From positions 2,914,001-2,978,000 of the forward strand of contig CM114273.1 in NCBI GenBank assembly GCA_050084515.1: 64,000 bases of DNA. Reading direction: 5' to 3'. Shown in pieces: positions 32,879 through 44,479 of this stretch. The number at the start of each line of letters is the position of its first letter. The first letter of the stretch is position 1. The translations under genes and the position numbers were made by a program. This DNA comes from Blasia pusilla (lineage: Eukaryota; Marchantiophyta; Marchantiopsida; Blasiales). The notes below the pieces were generated by a model. That model was not told the origin of the DNA. It saw only the letters and a list, made by a program, of their open reading frames with translations, and ran no database searches.

Positions 32879-35231
32879 CTACCCAAGTGAAGATATATCT
32901 TGGCCTCCACACATGGGCATAGTTGCAGCTGCCGAATTACTTACTTCCTTTGACATGCTCGTCAGTCCGCCATGACGCGTAGTGCATACAGAGCTGACTC
33001 CATCAGTCCAAACATGTGTTAGTGACACCATGAAAAATTGTGAGGTTGACCTCCACGGATCCTCCAGCACTCTGAGGTAACAAATAGTGGCATCTATGGC
33101 AATTCTTGCTTGCATTCTCGTGCTACAGAAAACTTTCTTGGAAGTGAGCTCTATGGAATTGGTACTATCATATTCCCTTCCAAAATGGCCTGGCCATGGA
33201 AACCACAGCCGGCTGCACCGACAAAATATGATGGAGTCGGGGTATTTCTTACATAACCTGTTTTGATGGCGGAGAACATAGGCTGTGCCACTCCGGGTTA
33301 AGAAAATCTGACCCAACTCACATCTTCCAAACTTTTCGTGGGAGGTTTCGTCCTACTTACGACGGCGAAAGAGACACTTTTCATGAAGATCACATTTCAA
33401 GGAGAATGGGCATAATTATAGGCAATTCCTCTGCTGTGAATTTATAACACTTGAAGGAGAAAATCACAGGCACTTCCTGTGAGGTGACTCAAACGATCGA
33501 CGTCTCCAATGAGCCCTTGTTCACATTGGTTTTCAGGAGTATGTATTATTTGTGTGGATTCATATTCGTTGTGTCAGGAGTAGGACCTGTAGAATCACCT
33601 TTCGAACATCCAAATTCATTTTACAGGTTTATGGTCACAATTGATCCCTCCGTAATAAAACATCATTGCAATGCAATACGACACCTGTGAACAAGGGACG
33701 ACCCCTTTTTCCTTCCTTCACTCGGAACTTTGTACCAACGTGAAGATAGATGCTTGGAATAGATCCAGACATCTATTCGTGGCATTGGCCACTGGTAGAG
33801 CACCGGCACTCGCACCCAGGCGCCCAGATTTCTTGGATTGGCATATTTTTTCTCCAGCAGGAAATGGTACGAGGCAACAAAATCGCAGACAGAATTCTTC
33901 TTTAGCCAAAGTTGACATGATCTCTCCAGTTCTTCACCTACCCTGCCTTCAAAAACATCAAGCCACTGGAGGTGCTGGCCATAGATCATGATGCCAACGG
34001 CAAGCCACCTCCAGTGGTTTGCACCATGATCTATGGGCAGTGCAGGGTTCTGTCTATCCTTGCATGAACTTCAGTCAGGTGCATAAACACCGCAGCTACA
34101 GCTCATGTTGCTGTCAGTATACCATGAGGACAGATCACGCAACACATCATCCATTTCCACCAATACAGCATCCCATGATGTCTCCAACAGAGTCTTGGAT
34201 ATCAGCTTTGCCGACTCTAGCCTGCTTTGATCTCTCTCCTTCGGGGTCAAATCAAAATCAATCACTTCTTGAGTAAGAACCTTCACCGTAGCTCATTCCA
34301 AGTTATACTCGCGCACTGCTTCCTGCAGTTAGTCCAAGAAAAAAAGAATCTTAATACAAACTTACAGACGCTAGTGCTTCTAAAAATGACATATCTCCAA
34401 AACTTTGATGATCGACAGATTTGATGAAGCTAGTTCAACATCTTGTCTTCACCACATCAGGGAAGAACAATCACTGTTATACTCCATGAGGTCTGGGCGC
34501 TTTTGGGTTTAGGAAGGCTCAGTTGGAAGTGTCGTCTAAATTAGGTCTAACTTGATCTTCGATAGGACCGTACATAACCAACCTGTTTTCAGTCTTTGGT
34601 GAAGAGTAAATATTTCCTTTCCTGACTTGTCTAGCGTATAGGCCATCCCATGATGATCATCAGACACCCTACGCATTCTCAGCTGAGCGTATCCTGCGAT
34701 CACACAGTTTGAAATATTTAGGACAAATGAAGTGATAGATTTATAGTCCAGGGGACCAAATGGGCCCATGGGACTTGAAATTAAAATATCTGCTGTACTT
34801 TGCTAGGCCTAACACTAGGAATGTGACCATGGTAGAAGCAAACGTTGGCCTGAATAGCTCAATGTTTCAGATGTTCTACAATAGGAGCTACACACCGATG
34901 GCAAGACTTCTCTACTTGAACTCAGTTTCTGCTTGACATGAAGCACTCACAACTAGTGGGGTGCCCTGTCATAATTCCTGTAATTCCCATGTAGTTCCCT
35001 CTGGGAAGCCGAATTTCAAAAGGTAGAATTAAGTTGATTCATCGTCATGTTGCTGCCAAGTGCAATGCCTACACAGTCTGCTTCCCCTTTCAGGCAGGGA
35101 AAACTTTTCATCCCAGCCCTAAGTTCCAGAATAGTGATCAAATGGAACCTCAATAAGCAAAATCTTTGTGGCGTACACATTGAAAAAAACCAATTATAGA
35201 ATTTGTCACATGAATGGCACAAAATTGACAT
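32879..35231 (-). other. Exon-like segments of an unrecognised minus-strand gene
   Basis: Several minus-strand segments look coding: about 35016-35160 (LELRAGMKSF, CVGIALGSNMTMNQLNS), 34591-34769 (MGPFGPLDYKSITSF, MRRVSDDHHGMAYTLDKSGK), 34110-34290 (VLTQEVIDFDLTPKERDQSR, SWDAVLVEMDDVLRDLSS), 33690-34060 (NHWRWLAVGIMIYGQHLQWL, LGAWVRVPVLYQWPMPRIDV) and 32985-33316 (ending near a good GTAAGT donor). The last, distal segment is the least certain. I recognise no family. Degenerate copies of two segments occur in the same order and strand at about 44.5-45.5 kb, which supports a duplicated gene. Exon borders and start are not resolved, and the gene may itself be broken. Confidence 0.4.
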
Positions 35232-36134
35232 TTAAGATTTATGTACCAAACTGTTCAACTAGATCGATACATCATCCAGGGACACCTCTTCCTTGCAGAA
35301 GTGAGGTTGTTAACTTTCTCAATCTTTGTATTGAGTTAGCGATTCATCTACTGAATTGCAATGTCAATAAAATAAACCAGAGGTTTTCATTGTCTACAGC
35401 CGTGTGATTCCTTCTGCTATCAGTGCAGATGTGGTGTTTGCTAACCTGCACCTCTCTTATGCTGTCATTTCGGATGAGGAGTTCAGTGAAGATCTAAACG
35501 GCATCCTGAGATTGGATCATCCGCTGCAGTACAAAGGCAGAGGACAGCAGATGAGAAACGGCAGGGTATATCCAAGCCATTTCCAAAGGAGTGAGGAATT
35601 CTGAGCTACCGGCCAAAATCCACGTGAAGAGTTTCGCATCCGAATTCCACTGAATGAGATTTAGCGTCTATCGAGGACCAAGGGGTGGCCGTCTAAGCCT
35701 ACAAAGAAACTGTAATATGGAGTTTCCGTGAGTTTAGTCATTATTACGAACGAAAATGGTCAGTCATCATCGAAAGAAGTTCTAAGTTGAAATCTTGTCA
35801 TTATGAAGTACTAAACCCTTTATTGAGAGTGAAACAACTAGGAGATACTGTCCCCCACAGTGCATAGGTCGACTAAGTCGGAAGTGAAGTACTGAAAATG
35901 TGCGTCAGTTTAAGTGCACGCGAGTTCATCACATACATCTGATTCTAGGCAACTGAAAATTGGAAACTGCAGGAATTATTTGCATCCGTTACCTTACCAA
36001 GATAAATTTTGACTAAACGTGACATAAGGGAGTAAAATCCAGAAATGGATTGTGAAACTCACCACATGGTGCACTTGATGCCCCTGAACGAGCCAACAGA
36101 GAAAAGTCTTATGAGCAGACCTCACTGAGCGTCT
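35232..36134. other. Spacer downstream of the Roc-COR gene
   Basis: Includes an open frame of 66 codons on + (35404-35604) that has plausible composition (AISADVVFANLHLSYAVISD) but no partner exons I can find. Otherwise nothing supported. The right part probably holds the 3' untranslated region of the minus-strand Roc-COR gene. Confidence 0.35.
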
Positions 36135-38981
36135 CTAAAACTCTTTAACCTTGTTCTCTTTGGCATATTCTGCGTAGCACTCATCACATATCCAAACGAC
36201 GCATTGCCGGCCATCTGCTCCTTTACCCATAGGTGCCTGAAATCTCACTCTTCTCAACTTGAAATCCTCACGAAATTGAGGTGATGTCAGACTACCCAGC
36301 AGATCTTCCAAGGCTCTCTTTGCGAGTCCCTTCAGAGGCTCTCGTTCAACCAGGGGACCACTGGTGCCAGGGCTCATTGCAGTAGCAGAGGATCCAGAAA
36401 CAGAGGAGTCTTCAATAGCTGTGATTATCCTGCTAGCTTCTTTCACCTCCTGTACTGCTTTGTCCACAACCTGCAAAGCTGCTTGGGCGATAGCAGGTGC
36501 CAAAGCTCCCAAACCAGGAATGGCCGCTGCGCCTACCGTACTGAGTGCAGTGAGCAAGGTGATGGATATCTTCAACCAAGGGACGCAGGTTTTCACCCAT
36601 CCCCTCAACTCGGAGACGAGGTGCCCTTTTTGGCCACTTACTTCATGGAGAAGCTGATCTTTATATCTAGCTTCACAGAGTAACCGCAATCTGCATGATT
36701 TTTTCATTGCATCCATAAGCGTAATCCACTTCCTTGAATCCCCGTTGTCTGTGACGTAGGCGTAGCGCGGGGCAGTGTTTTCCATCTCCTCTCGCAAGAA
36801 TTTCTCCACACCCGTGATTTTGTAGATCTGCTCCGAGCGTCTCACAAGCGATTGGCGATGTTCGGTCTTCAGTTTGTCCACGTCACTCCTAAGGTCCTCC
36901 AGTTCTACCTTCACTCTGCACATCTGCTCTTCTAAGCTCTCCACTCTATCATCTAGAGCTGCCACTTTCATCTCCATCCATCCTGCCCCATGTCCAGAAT
37001 CTGTAGACAGAGCCCGAACCATCCTGGACATAGACCTCGTTTGCCGATCCTTGTTAACTGTTCCAGAGGGCACTTGGGGAAGAATCCCAAGTGCGACCCC
37101 AATTTCCTGCATACGGTCACATTCTCTACGGGTTGTTTCCGTTGTTTCCAACAACTGGTCGAATACAAGTTTCAAGTCTTCAGTACTCAACAAATCCATT
37201 TTGCACACTCTTTGCCCTGCTACCACCCAGTGCGTTGACTCGTCCCCAGGTTTCAGAGACTTCACATCCTCCTTGATATCTTCCACTGTCGGACCGATAT
37301 CTCTAGCCACCATACCAAGATGCCCGTCAGCAGTACTCCAAGGCCGAATTATTCTTTTTTCAAATTGCACTCCCGGACAAGAGCTCCTTCGAATTCCATC
37401 CAGCTTGTTAACAATGAAATCCGCGAAATTTACCTGCTCTGTCCTCCTCTCCACATTACTGCAGTCAAATTGCTCTTCCAGCAGGGGCTTAGCCATTACA
37501 TCGATACGATCTGTGACAGAATTGACCTCTTGGGCTCTGTATTCCACCAGAACCTTGACGCCATTAGCTTTGAAAGCCACGAAGCTACTTCCGGCACAAA
37601 AGTCGTTACCGAAAGTTGTTTGAATTTGTAGGAGTTGGGCCAATTCCACCTGGAGTCTCGCGAACAGGGACGCGGGGAGTAGAGTTCTATCTGCATCCTG
37701 AGGCACCAAGGTGAAACCCATGACCCACTGGCCGGGCATAGGTTCGCAATCGGTCCACCAGGAGGGCAGGGGACTCTCCTTCGGAACCAGGGCAGGAATG
37801 AACACTTTGTCTGTGCCGACTTTGAAACACAGACCCAGCCTGAGTAACATGGCCACAGTTTGGTTCACTTGCAGTTCTTGCAACTCCTTATAGAAGCTTT
37901 TGAGCACCGCCAGTGTCATGCAGTTAGCTTTGTCGAGTTGCTTGCGAAGGAGGAATTCGTTGGCTGGGTTCCACATGGCCTCTGGCAAAAGCAGGTGGCC
38001 CACGATTTCCCTACAAAACCATTCCGGACTTACAACGGTAAGGCTCAAGTCTGGTAGCCCTCCATCTCTCAAAGCCCCCTTGGGGAAATTGATGACAATT
38101 CCTACTTGACTCAGATATTGAAGAGCGGCCACTAACTCTTCGTCCGGGGTTACACTTTCCGAAACTCGCTTCTGCACATCCGTCCAGCTTAGAACTGGGT
38201 ATGCCCGCTGATTCTTGCCGCATTGTCGCAATTCATGAGCAAGATGTAAGCACATCTCTGGAATTTTCTTATCCCGTAGCAACTCTCGAGTTTTCGAGAA
38301 CAACAGTTTCTTGAAGCGCTTGGCAGATTCCGGAGATCGGACATCGAATATTGAAGTAGCAGGTAGCATTTCGATATCCAGACTTTCATGGAAATCTCCC
38401 TTGAATTTATCGAGCCATAAGTTCCACGAGTCAATTCTGCTGCATGTATCACCTTGGAAACGGTTCAACACCACGAGCACCTTCCGCTTGAACCCTTCCA
38501 CCCCTTTCAAAGAACTGGAAGCAATGAAGCGCAACCAGTAGCGGATATCATCGTAATCGGCGCGATTATCGATTGTTTCAGCGTTGGCTCTGCAAACAAC
38601 CACGAACAAAGTGGCGTGAACATCTGTGTACGCCAAGTCGGGGAACAGGGCACCGTGCAGCAGATGATACTCTGGTTGCCCTGCAAGGTCCCAAAGCGCA
38701 AGCCTCGCCTTCCCATTCCCGATTTGGACGACCTCTATGCCCCGAGTCCGCTCTTGAACAGACGGGGGCGCCCAGCAACAGGCAGGGAAGGGCGACGAGG
38801 CCCTGCTCAAGGACTTCCTGAGGGTCGTCTTTCCCACCTTCGGCGCCCCGCACAGAAAGACCCGTCCGTGCGTGGCGTCCACTTGTCGCTCGGCCCTCAG
38901 CGCTTCCAGATCCGCCGCTCTTCTCACGTTCCGATCGCGAAAGCCTCCCAATTGTCCCGCCATGGCTTGCCCTCTGGCCAA
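36135..38981 (-). CDS. Roc-COR GTPase portion of an LRR-ROCO protein
   Basis: Single open frame of 948 codons. Residues 41-240 form a Roc (Ras-of-complex) GTPase domain: P-loop CGAPKVGKTT (about 45-53), switch-II DLAGQPEYHLLHG and a G4-like VVLNRFQGD in place of the usual NKxD. The COR-type dimerisation region follows. Residues 669-713 form a heptad-rich coiled coil (LDDRVESLEEQMCRVKVELE). Residues 799-842 are a Gly/Ala-rich hydrophobic stretch (ISITLLTALSTVGAAAIPGL), and the C-terminus carries CVVWICDECY. ROCO proteins couple a GTPase to partner domains in signalling. The frame starts within the end of the LRR frame (38924-40333) and has no good ATG before the overlap (the first codon is TTG), so both are best seen as one gene split by a frameshift near 38935. 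Confidence 0.85.
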   Translation of the reverse strand: MARGQAMAGQLGGFRDRNVRRAADLEALRAERQVDATHGRVFLCGAPKVGKTTLRKSLSRASSPFPACCWAPPSVQERTRGIEVVQIGNGKARLALWDLAGQPEYHLLHGALFPDLAYTDVHATLFVVVCRANAETIDNRADYDDIRYWLRFIASSSLKGVEGFKRKVLVVLNRFQGDTCSRIDSWNLWLDKFKGDFHESLDIEMLPATSIFDVRSPESAKRFKKLLFSKTRELLRDKKIPEMCLHLAHELRQCGKNQRAYPVLSWTDVQKRVSESVTPDEELVAALQYLSQVGIVINFPKGALRDGGLPDLSLTVVSPEWFCREIVGHLLLPEAMWNPANEFLLRKQLDKANCMTLAVLKSFYKELQELQVNQTVAMLLRLGLCFKVGTDKVFIPALVPKESPLPSWWTDCEPMPGQWVMGFTLVPQDADRTLLPASLFARLQVELAQLLQIQTTFGNDFCAGSSFVAFKANGVKVLVEYRAQEVNSVTDRIDVMAKPLLEEQFDCSNVERRTEQVNFADFIVNKLDGIRRSSCPGVQFEKRIIRPWSTADGHLGMVARDIGPTVEDIKEDVKSLKPGDESTHWVVAGQRVCKMDLLSTEDLKLVFDQLLETTETTRRECDRMQEIGVALGILPQVPSGTVNKDRQTRSMSRMVRALSTDSGHGAGWMEMKVAALDDRVESLEEQMCRVKVELEDLRSDVDKLKTEHRQSLVRRSEQIYKITGVEKFLREEMENTAPRYAYVTDNGDSRKWITLMDAMKKSCRLRLLCEARYKDQLLHEVSGQKGHLVSELRGWVKTCVPWLKISITLLTALSTVGAAAIPGLGALAPAIAQAALQVVDKAVQEVKEASRIITAIEDSSVSGSSATAMSPGTSGPLVEREPLKGLAKRALEDLLGSLTSPQFREDFKLRRVRFQAPMGKGADGRQCVVWICDECYAEYAKENKVKEF

Positions 38982-40333
38982 CTCACTTCCAGGTCGACGG
39001 TGAGGAAGGGGTTATTTCGATAGGCATTGACCAGAGCCGCGGCACCCACCTCTCCGATTGGAACTTCTCCCCTTAGATCAACCCATTCTAACTTTCGCAG
39101 GTGGCTCTGGCTCTTCTCCAACGCTGTGGCCAGCCCTACGATAGCGTCATCACTGGGCGGGCTTCCCCACGAAAAATTTGTCAAGGTGGAGTTGGATTGA
39201 CTGGCCAACGCGGCCGTGAGCGCCCTCCATGCCTCCTCCCCCAAGTCGCCCAGGCCCAGCCGCTCTAAACGCGGAAACCGATGCGACTCCCACGCCTTTG
39301 CGAGGGCCACCGCTCCCTCCTCTCCCAACCCCGTGTACGACAGGTCAAACCTTTTCAAATCGGGACACGAATGCGTTGCTAAGGCGCTGGCTATGATCGC
39401 GATTCCTCCAACACGGCAAAGGTCGAGCTCTTCTAGCTGTGACAGGTGCTGTGATTCTAGGGCCCTAGCTATCGCCTCGCCTCCATCTTTCTCTACGTAC
39501 GGCCCAGTCGCTCCCCATTCCCCATCCCTGGGATCCAGACAAAGACACTTCAGTGACGGAACGAAGCCTTCCTCAAGAGCGCTGGCCAAGGCCCTGAAGC
39601 CCTTCGCTTGAATGCGATGATTGCCCAGGTCGAGGCGTTCGAGTGCTCGCACGTGTCCCGACTTCAGCGCTCCTGCGAGCCACTCCGCTCCCTGGTCTCC
39701 CATTCCACTGTGCGTGATTTCGAGAGTACTGAGCTTCTGCAAACACCCGGCCTCCATGGCGCGCGCCAGATACTGTACACCTGCATCACTCAACAGTCTA
39801 CCCTCACCACTCAAATCACCAACTAACCGGAGAGATTGTAGTGGGCGGAAATGGCCTCTCAGTGCAGCATTCCCCAAGGCCTCGCAGCACCAATCGTCAA
39901 AATTCCCTGAAATAATAGTCTCCAACTTTGACAGGTGCCCTGCCTCCGCAGCCTCGACGATCAGCTCCACCCCTTTCACACCAACGGAGAGGCCAAGATC
40001 TTCCAAGTTGGGCAAGTGCCCGGATGCAATGCTCTGCAACACAAGCAAAAACCCTTCATGTATCTTTGGATCCTTCTTTCCAAACAAATTGCATTTGCGC
40101 AAGTTCAGGTACTCTCGACTTGACAGGGCCCTCCCCAGCCATTCAAACATCCCTCCGTCCGTCCACGGTCTCACCGACCGTCCCCCTACCAGTATCCTCA
40201 GTTCCGTCGCATCCGCCAGCGCCTCGAGAAGTTCATCGAGGGGCAAGTCCTGCCAGCGCAGCGCAGGGTCTTTCCTCAGCTTCTCTACCATATCATCCAA
40301 GACCCTCTTGAGAACTTTATTTTCCTCGGCCAT
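38924..40333 (-). CDS. Leucine-rich-repeat portion of the LRR-ROCO gene
   Basis: Frame of 469 codons starting at an ATG (MAEENKVLKRVLDD). It holds about ten ribonuclease-inhibitor-like LRRs of 27-30 residues (for example LEDLGLSVGVKGVELIVEAA, LERLDLGNHRIQAKGFRALA, LKRFDLSYTGLGEEGAVALA). The frame ends with PWRDNWEAFAIGT and a TGA. The Roc-COR frame overlaps this end by 58 bases in the -1 frame, and reads on as RNVRRAADLEALR. Restoring one base near 38931-38940 would fuse the two into an LRR-Roc-COR protein of about 1,400 residues, the architecture expected for ROCO proteins. No intron is needed. Confidence 0.85.
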   Translation of the reverse strand: MAEENKVLKRVLDDMVEKLRKDPALRWQDLPLDELLEALADATELRILVGGRSVRPWTDGGMFEWLGRALSSREYLNLRKCNLFGKKDPKIHEGFLLVLQSIASGHLPNLEDLGLSVGVKGVELIVEAAEAGHLSKLETIISGNFDDWCCEALGNAALRGHFRPLQSLRLVGDLSGEGRLLSDAGVQYLARAMEAGCLQKLSTLEITHSGMGDQGAEWLAGALKSGHVRALERLDLGNHRIQAKGFRALASALEEGFVPSLKCLCLDPRDGEWGATGPYVEKDGGEAIARALESQHLSQLEELDLCRVGGIAIIASALATHSCPDLKRFDLSYTGLGEEGAVALAKAWESHRFPRLERLGLGDLGEEAWRALTAALASQSNSTLTNFSWGSPPSDDAIVGLATALEKSQSHLRKLEWVDLRGEVPIGEVGAAALVNAYRNNPFLTVDLEVSWPEGKPWRDNWEAFAIGT

Positions 40334-41389
40334 TGAATTAGAAGAATACAGCTACGGGAACGATGAAACAGGGAAGATATCTGAATGGATCGGACGGCTA
40401 AGCCAAAGCTGTCGGTCAAGAGACCTCAAAGCTAACACAGGGAAATTGGACGCCCTCTCTCTCGTAGATCTCACGCTCTTCGCTCCAAACTACTCCGACA
40501 CCCAAAATGAATGTGAAGATCATATGCAGCGGGTAATGAAAGTTCAACACAAGGAGCCCTGCGGTCTCAATGAAAGTAGCTCTACAGCTGCAGTTGGAAG
40601 ATGTGCTCTCGCGAATGAGTGACCCGATTGAAACGTTTCCAGACGTCGAGGTCTCTACTTGAACATAAAACTGTCAGCAGGGAAGAGAAAGCCAGAGGAG
40701 TCATCCGGCAACCATTTATTTCCGGTACGCCCGGCTTGAAACCACCGGGCCTCGAGTTGTTTCACCGTACTACAGTGGAACAACGTCATATTATAATACA
40801 TGTGGACTGTCAGACCTTAGTGAGATGCTGGTGGGTCACTACGGGACGTGCAGCGATGGGCAGAGCAAAGTTTCAGGTCAACCGAGCCTCATGGTCAATT
40901 CTACAATTGTAAAACTGTTCCACTCACGAAGTGGTTGAGGGCAGTCAGGGAGAGATCCACGAGTTTTGGAGATCGAGCTAGAGGAGGGTGAGGCTTACCC
41001 ATCTTTCCTCTCGACGAAGGTCCCGAGCAATTAGGAGTGTTTTGAACCGCCAAAACGAGGCTTTCTGTCCATAAAAACCACGACATTCGGGGAAAGATTC
41101 TCAGTTTCACAGTTAACTTTTCATCTTTAGGTTTTTCTTAACATTCGAGTAAGATTGACGTTTACAATCTACCTCCCGGTCATCTCTTGACTACGTTTGA
41201 TGCAAGAGGATAGCTACTTCCTGTCAAGGTAAAACTAATTCAAAAGTGATCTGTGGACGCTAATGATACTCTAGTCATTGGAATCTGCCGGGAGTCCATA
41301 TAGACCCACCTCGGCCAAATTCGACCGGGGAGAGCTAGCTCTTACTGTAGTAATGAGGAAACTACGAAACGAACTATAGGATTGTTAAG
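40334..41389. other. Upstream region of the LRR-ROCO gene
   Basis: Holds the presumed promoter and 5' leader of the minus-strand LRR-ROCO gene. The long plus-strand frame at 39621-40622 is the antisense of the LRR exon plus some of this leader and is not a gene. No other feature seen. Confidence 0.4.
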
Positions 41390-43145
41390 CTTGATGAGAC
41401 GGCTGACACAGGGACATGAGTACATAGAAAAATAAACGCAGGGGACCCACATCCACATGCTTCATCTTCACCCGAATCATTTTCAAATTGCTAAATGAAA
41501 TCGGAAGTTTCCGAAATCGATCGGAGCAGGAGTTTTGGTGTCGAAAGCATGCTCTGCCATAAAGAGGTGAATTCGATTCGCATGTGGGGATCTCGTCCAA
41601 GAAGAGTCGACGCGGATTGCAAACGTGTCGGCAAGAATTTTTCATGTCATGACAAATGCTCACAGTTCACTAAAGTTCTGATCAGGTTCTCGATGGAATC
41701 TTTCAAGTTCTTCAGTCACTGCGGTGCCTGTGCCGGCCATTCCCTGCACCCGTTGGCTTGACACGGTGCTAGACTGTCAGCTATCAAGAGAAACAAGCCA
41801 TCAGGGTTGTTCAAGCGCAACTTCGAAGATTGTGCTGTAAGCGTTAGGTCTTGAACCTGGAGTCTTTTGGAGACAGTTATGTGCACGAAATTCAATGCAG
41901 AGTTCGCAGAGTATACACCATTCTTACCCCTTAATTCCAACTGTAAGAGCGTCTCCGAGCAACTCCCTTGAACACGTCCAACAATCGACTCGTCTCTAGA
42001 GAAGCAGGCGTGGTTTGGTTACTTATGTGACAGACAGCGAGCTAGGAGCGACCGACATCTCACTGAGCATGTCTGTCTATACGAAATACGGTTTCTGACA
42101 CGACGGTATACACATTCCGATAACATAAAAAAGGCAAAGTACCAAAATCCTGAAAGTCGGCGTAGCAGAAAAGAGATGGGACCTCGGAATTACGTACTGG
42201 GCCTGCCGTCTCCCTCTGTACCGGAGAGTGAATGAATTTATGGGTGGAGAAGAAGGTGAAAGGAACCACAGTTCCGGAAATATTTAGAAGCATTGGGTTC
42301 GAAATTTGAAAAGCAGAAATTTCGAGCACATGCTTCAATTTTTCTTCACTCCCAAACATTCCGAAAAGCTGGGTCTGAAATTTGAAAAGCAGAGATTTTG
42401 AGCGTTCCGAAATGATTGAACTTTCAAACCCATGGATCCCACGCACGGGTTTCAAAATGTGTCGCCATCGCAGTCTCATAGAAGTGTAGGAACTCCGGCA
42501 GATCACATGGGGGAAATATGCGCGGGGTCCAGACACAGTCGGACCTCGGTGACGGATCCCTCCCAAAATCCCAGTTCGGTCTGGGACCCTGCCCAGAGTC
42601 GCTGCTCAGGCCGACGTCCCGCCCAAGCATCCCACAATTTGAGCGGACCGAGCGACTGTTGGTACGAGTCATGCTAGATTCAATCAATTAAGCTCGTCTC
42701 AATTCAAAAGCTCCTGTCCAGACCAATTCATTCACTCCTCTCTCTCTCATACGACAGGCACTACTTAATGGGTACACTCTCTCTCCCTCCCGATCATTTG
42801 CACCGTCCTACTAGTAAACACTAGCCGTCTTGTATTGATAGGCAGTACACAACAGACTCGAGGACCGGCTGCCCAGTTCATTTCATTTCCAGAGTGGAAC
42901 AACTGATGGAAAAGCTCAGACTCAAGTGAGATTCCTGAATTCAGCTGAATCCGAGCTCCATGGTTCGTCTGTCATCTCGCCTCGCTTTCCATCACCAGCG
43001 AGATGCAATCCTTCTGCATATCTGTCAAAGAGATCTAACACACTAGAAATTTCTAGTTTTTTTTGCATTGTCTGTTTAGAAATACTAATTGATGGGATCT
43101 GTCTAAATAGCCAACCTCGTTCTTCCGAGATGGGTAGTTTTTTGG
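41390..43145 (-). repeat. Long inverted repeat, left arm
   Basis: Reverse complement of much of 48184-50146. Matching landmarks include GTGTTAGATCTCT and ATATGCAGAAGGATTG, GGAACTGTGGTTCCTTT, GAGAGTGAATGAATTTATGG, and AGGTGAAGCATATGGATGTGGGTCC on the other arm versus its complement here. The right end is sharp near 43145 (CCAACCTCGTTCTTCCGAGATG). The arm is about 1.75 kb and carries no intact gene. Confidence 0.85.
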
Positions 43146-43899
43146 CGAGAACCGGTACATTTCCGGTCGTTAGAGATGAGAATGGTGAATTTTGAATTTT
43201 TCTTGAAACCGGCAGGCTAAAGAGAAAACAAATACAAAGGAGAACCCCTCTATTCCGCCGGTTTTTGGCCGCTGATTCGAAAACTGGATCGGAAAGTATA
43301 AATTTCGTCCGGCTAGGTCAACACGTAACCCTGGTTCTCCCCGGACATTGCTTCGAATGGGCTAACAGGTCGAACGAGAATAAAGAAGCTTTCGATCACT
43401 CCGAGTTTTCTTCAGTCTCTATTACGGAGTAAAGAATGCTCGAAACTACAGCCCTTACGTGAGGGATGGTCATGTGTCCAACTGCTCACGCATGCATGAT
43501 CTGAGCAGTTGGACAACGAAGGTATTCAATTTACGGATCCGGTGGTTCTTGCGTCACTACCTCGATTTCATCAATTGACAGTCGCGTGCACAGGCCGCTT
43601 GGGCAGCCATCATCATCAACTTCTACTGCACGAAAAGGATAGATCCCAGATCGGATTTCCTGATAGAGAATCGATGTAATTTCAGATAAGTCTGCAGGAA
43701 AGCTCGTTGGGTCAATGCCGTCATCGGCTGTACAGAGGGCGTCGCTAGTGATCCGTTTCTAGATCTGCTTGGAGGAATGGAGAGTAACGGGATAAACTGC
43801 AGCAGATTGTGAGCTGGACATATCCGATACATGTCTACACATAAAGATTGCATTCATAGTGTATTGTATTTCAACCCTAGGCCTGACGCATCCTGAGCA
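43146..43899. other. Intergenic sequence inside the long inverted repeat
   Basis: No coding or RNA feature recognised. Contains a small inverted pair, CCAACTGCTCA (about 43478) and TGAGCAGTTGG (about 43501). Confidence 0.35.
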
Positions 43900-44100
43900 G
43901 TAGCCATACGGGCACCTCTATTGCCTACCTGAGGGGGGAACTCAGGTTTCTTGGTACTGATGGCGCTAGATCGCTGGTCCAACCAGCAATAATGCGATAA
44001 ACACTCGGCCACACAGGGAATCTTCCACTTTCAGCCGAGTCTCACGCCGACACATCCTCGGGTTTTGGAAGCTTAGCTCCAGAATTCTTTACATGTTCCT
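43900..44100 (+). repeat. Direct repeat inside the inverted-repeat spacer, copy 1
   Basis: GAGCAGTAGCCATACGGGCA through GCCTACCTGAG, AGATCGCTGG, CACTTTCAGCCGAGTCTCAC and TTAGCTCCAGA matches 46226-46440 in order and orientation at roughly 75-80% by eye, with some insertions. Confidence 0.75.
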
Positions 44101-44479
44101 CTCCAAAAGTGATTCGAAATGGGAGAGCCTCCGACCAGAGGAGACCGCTTGCCGCACCGATAGCAGTACAATTAAAATGCGAATCGGTGCGCATTTTCAT
44201 TAAAAATGTACTTTATTCCAGGTGCATAGGCGTGCATCAGCCCCGAAAGTCTTCACGCGCACACGACGCGTATGAAGACTTAGTGGAGCGCCCGCCGGGT
44301 CTTCTCGGTTTTCTGCTGATTGACGTCGAGCCAAAACGAGCAAAGGCGTATCTCCACTTTATCAGGATCAGACAAGCGGTAAGTAGGATTTCGCTGTAAC
44401 GATTTGATTTCTTCTAACATGCATACGATGACTTAACAGTGATGGGAACGAGCAGTGCAAGGTTGTCTGAGCTTGAGTC

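Noticed and set aside
36874-37623. 249-codon open frame on +
   Set aside because: Exact antisense of the Roc-COR coding region, with no domain of its own.
39621-40622. 333-codon open frame on +
   Set aside because: Antisense of the LRR exon; Ser/Pro-rich composition is the usual shadow of Leu/Glu-rich coding DNA.
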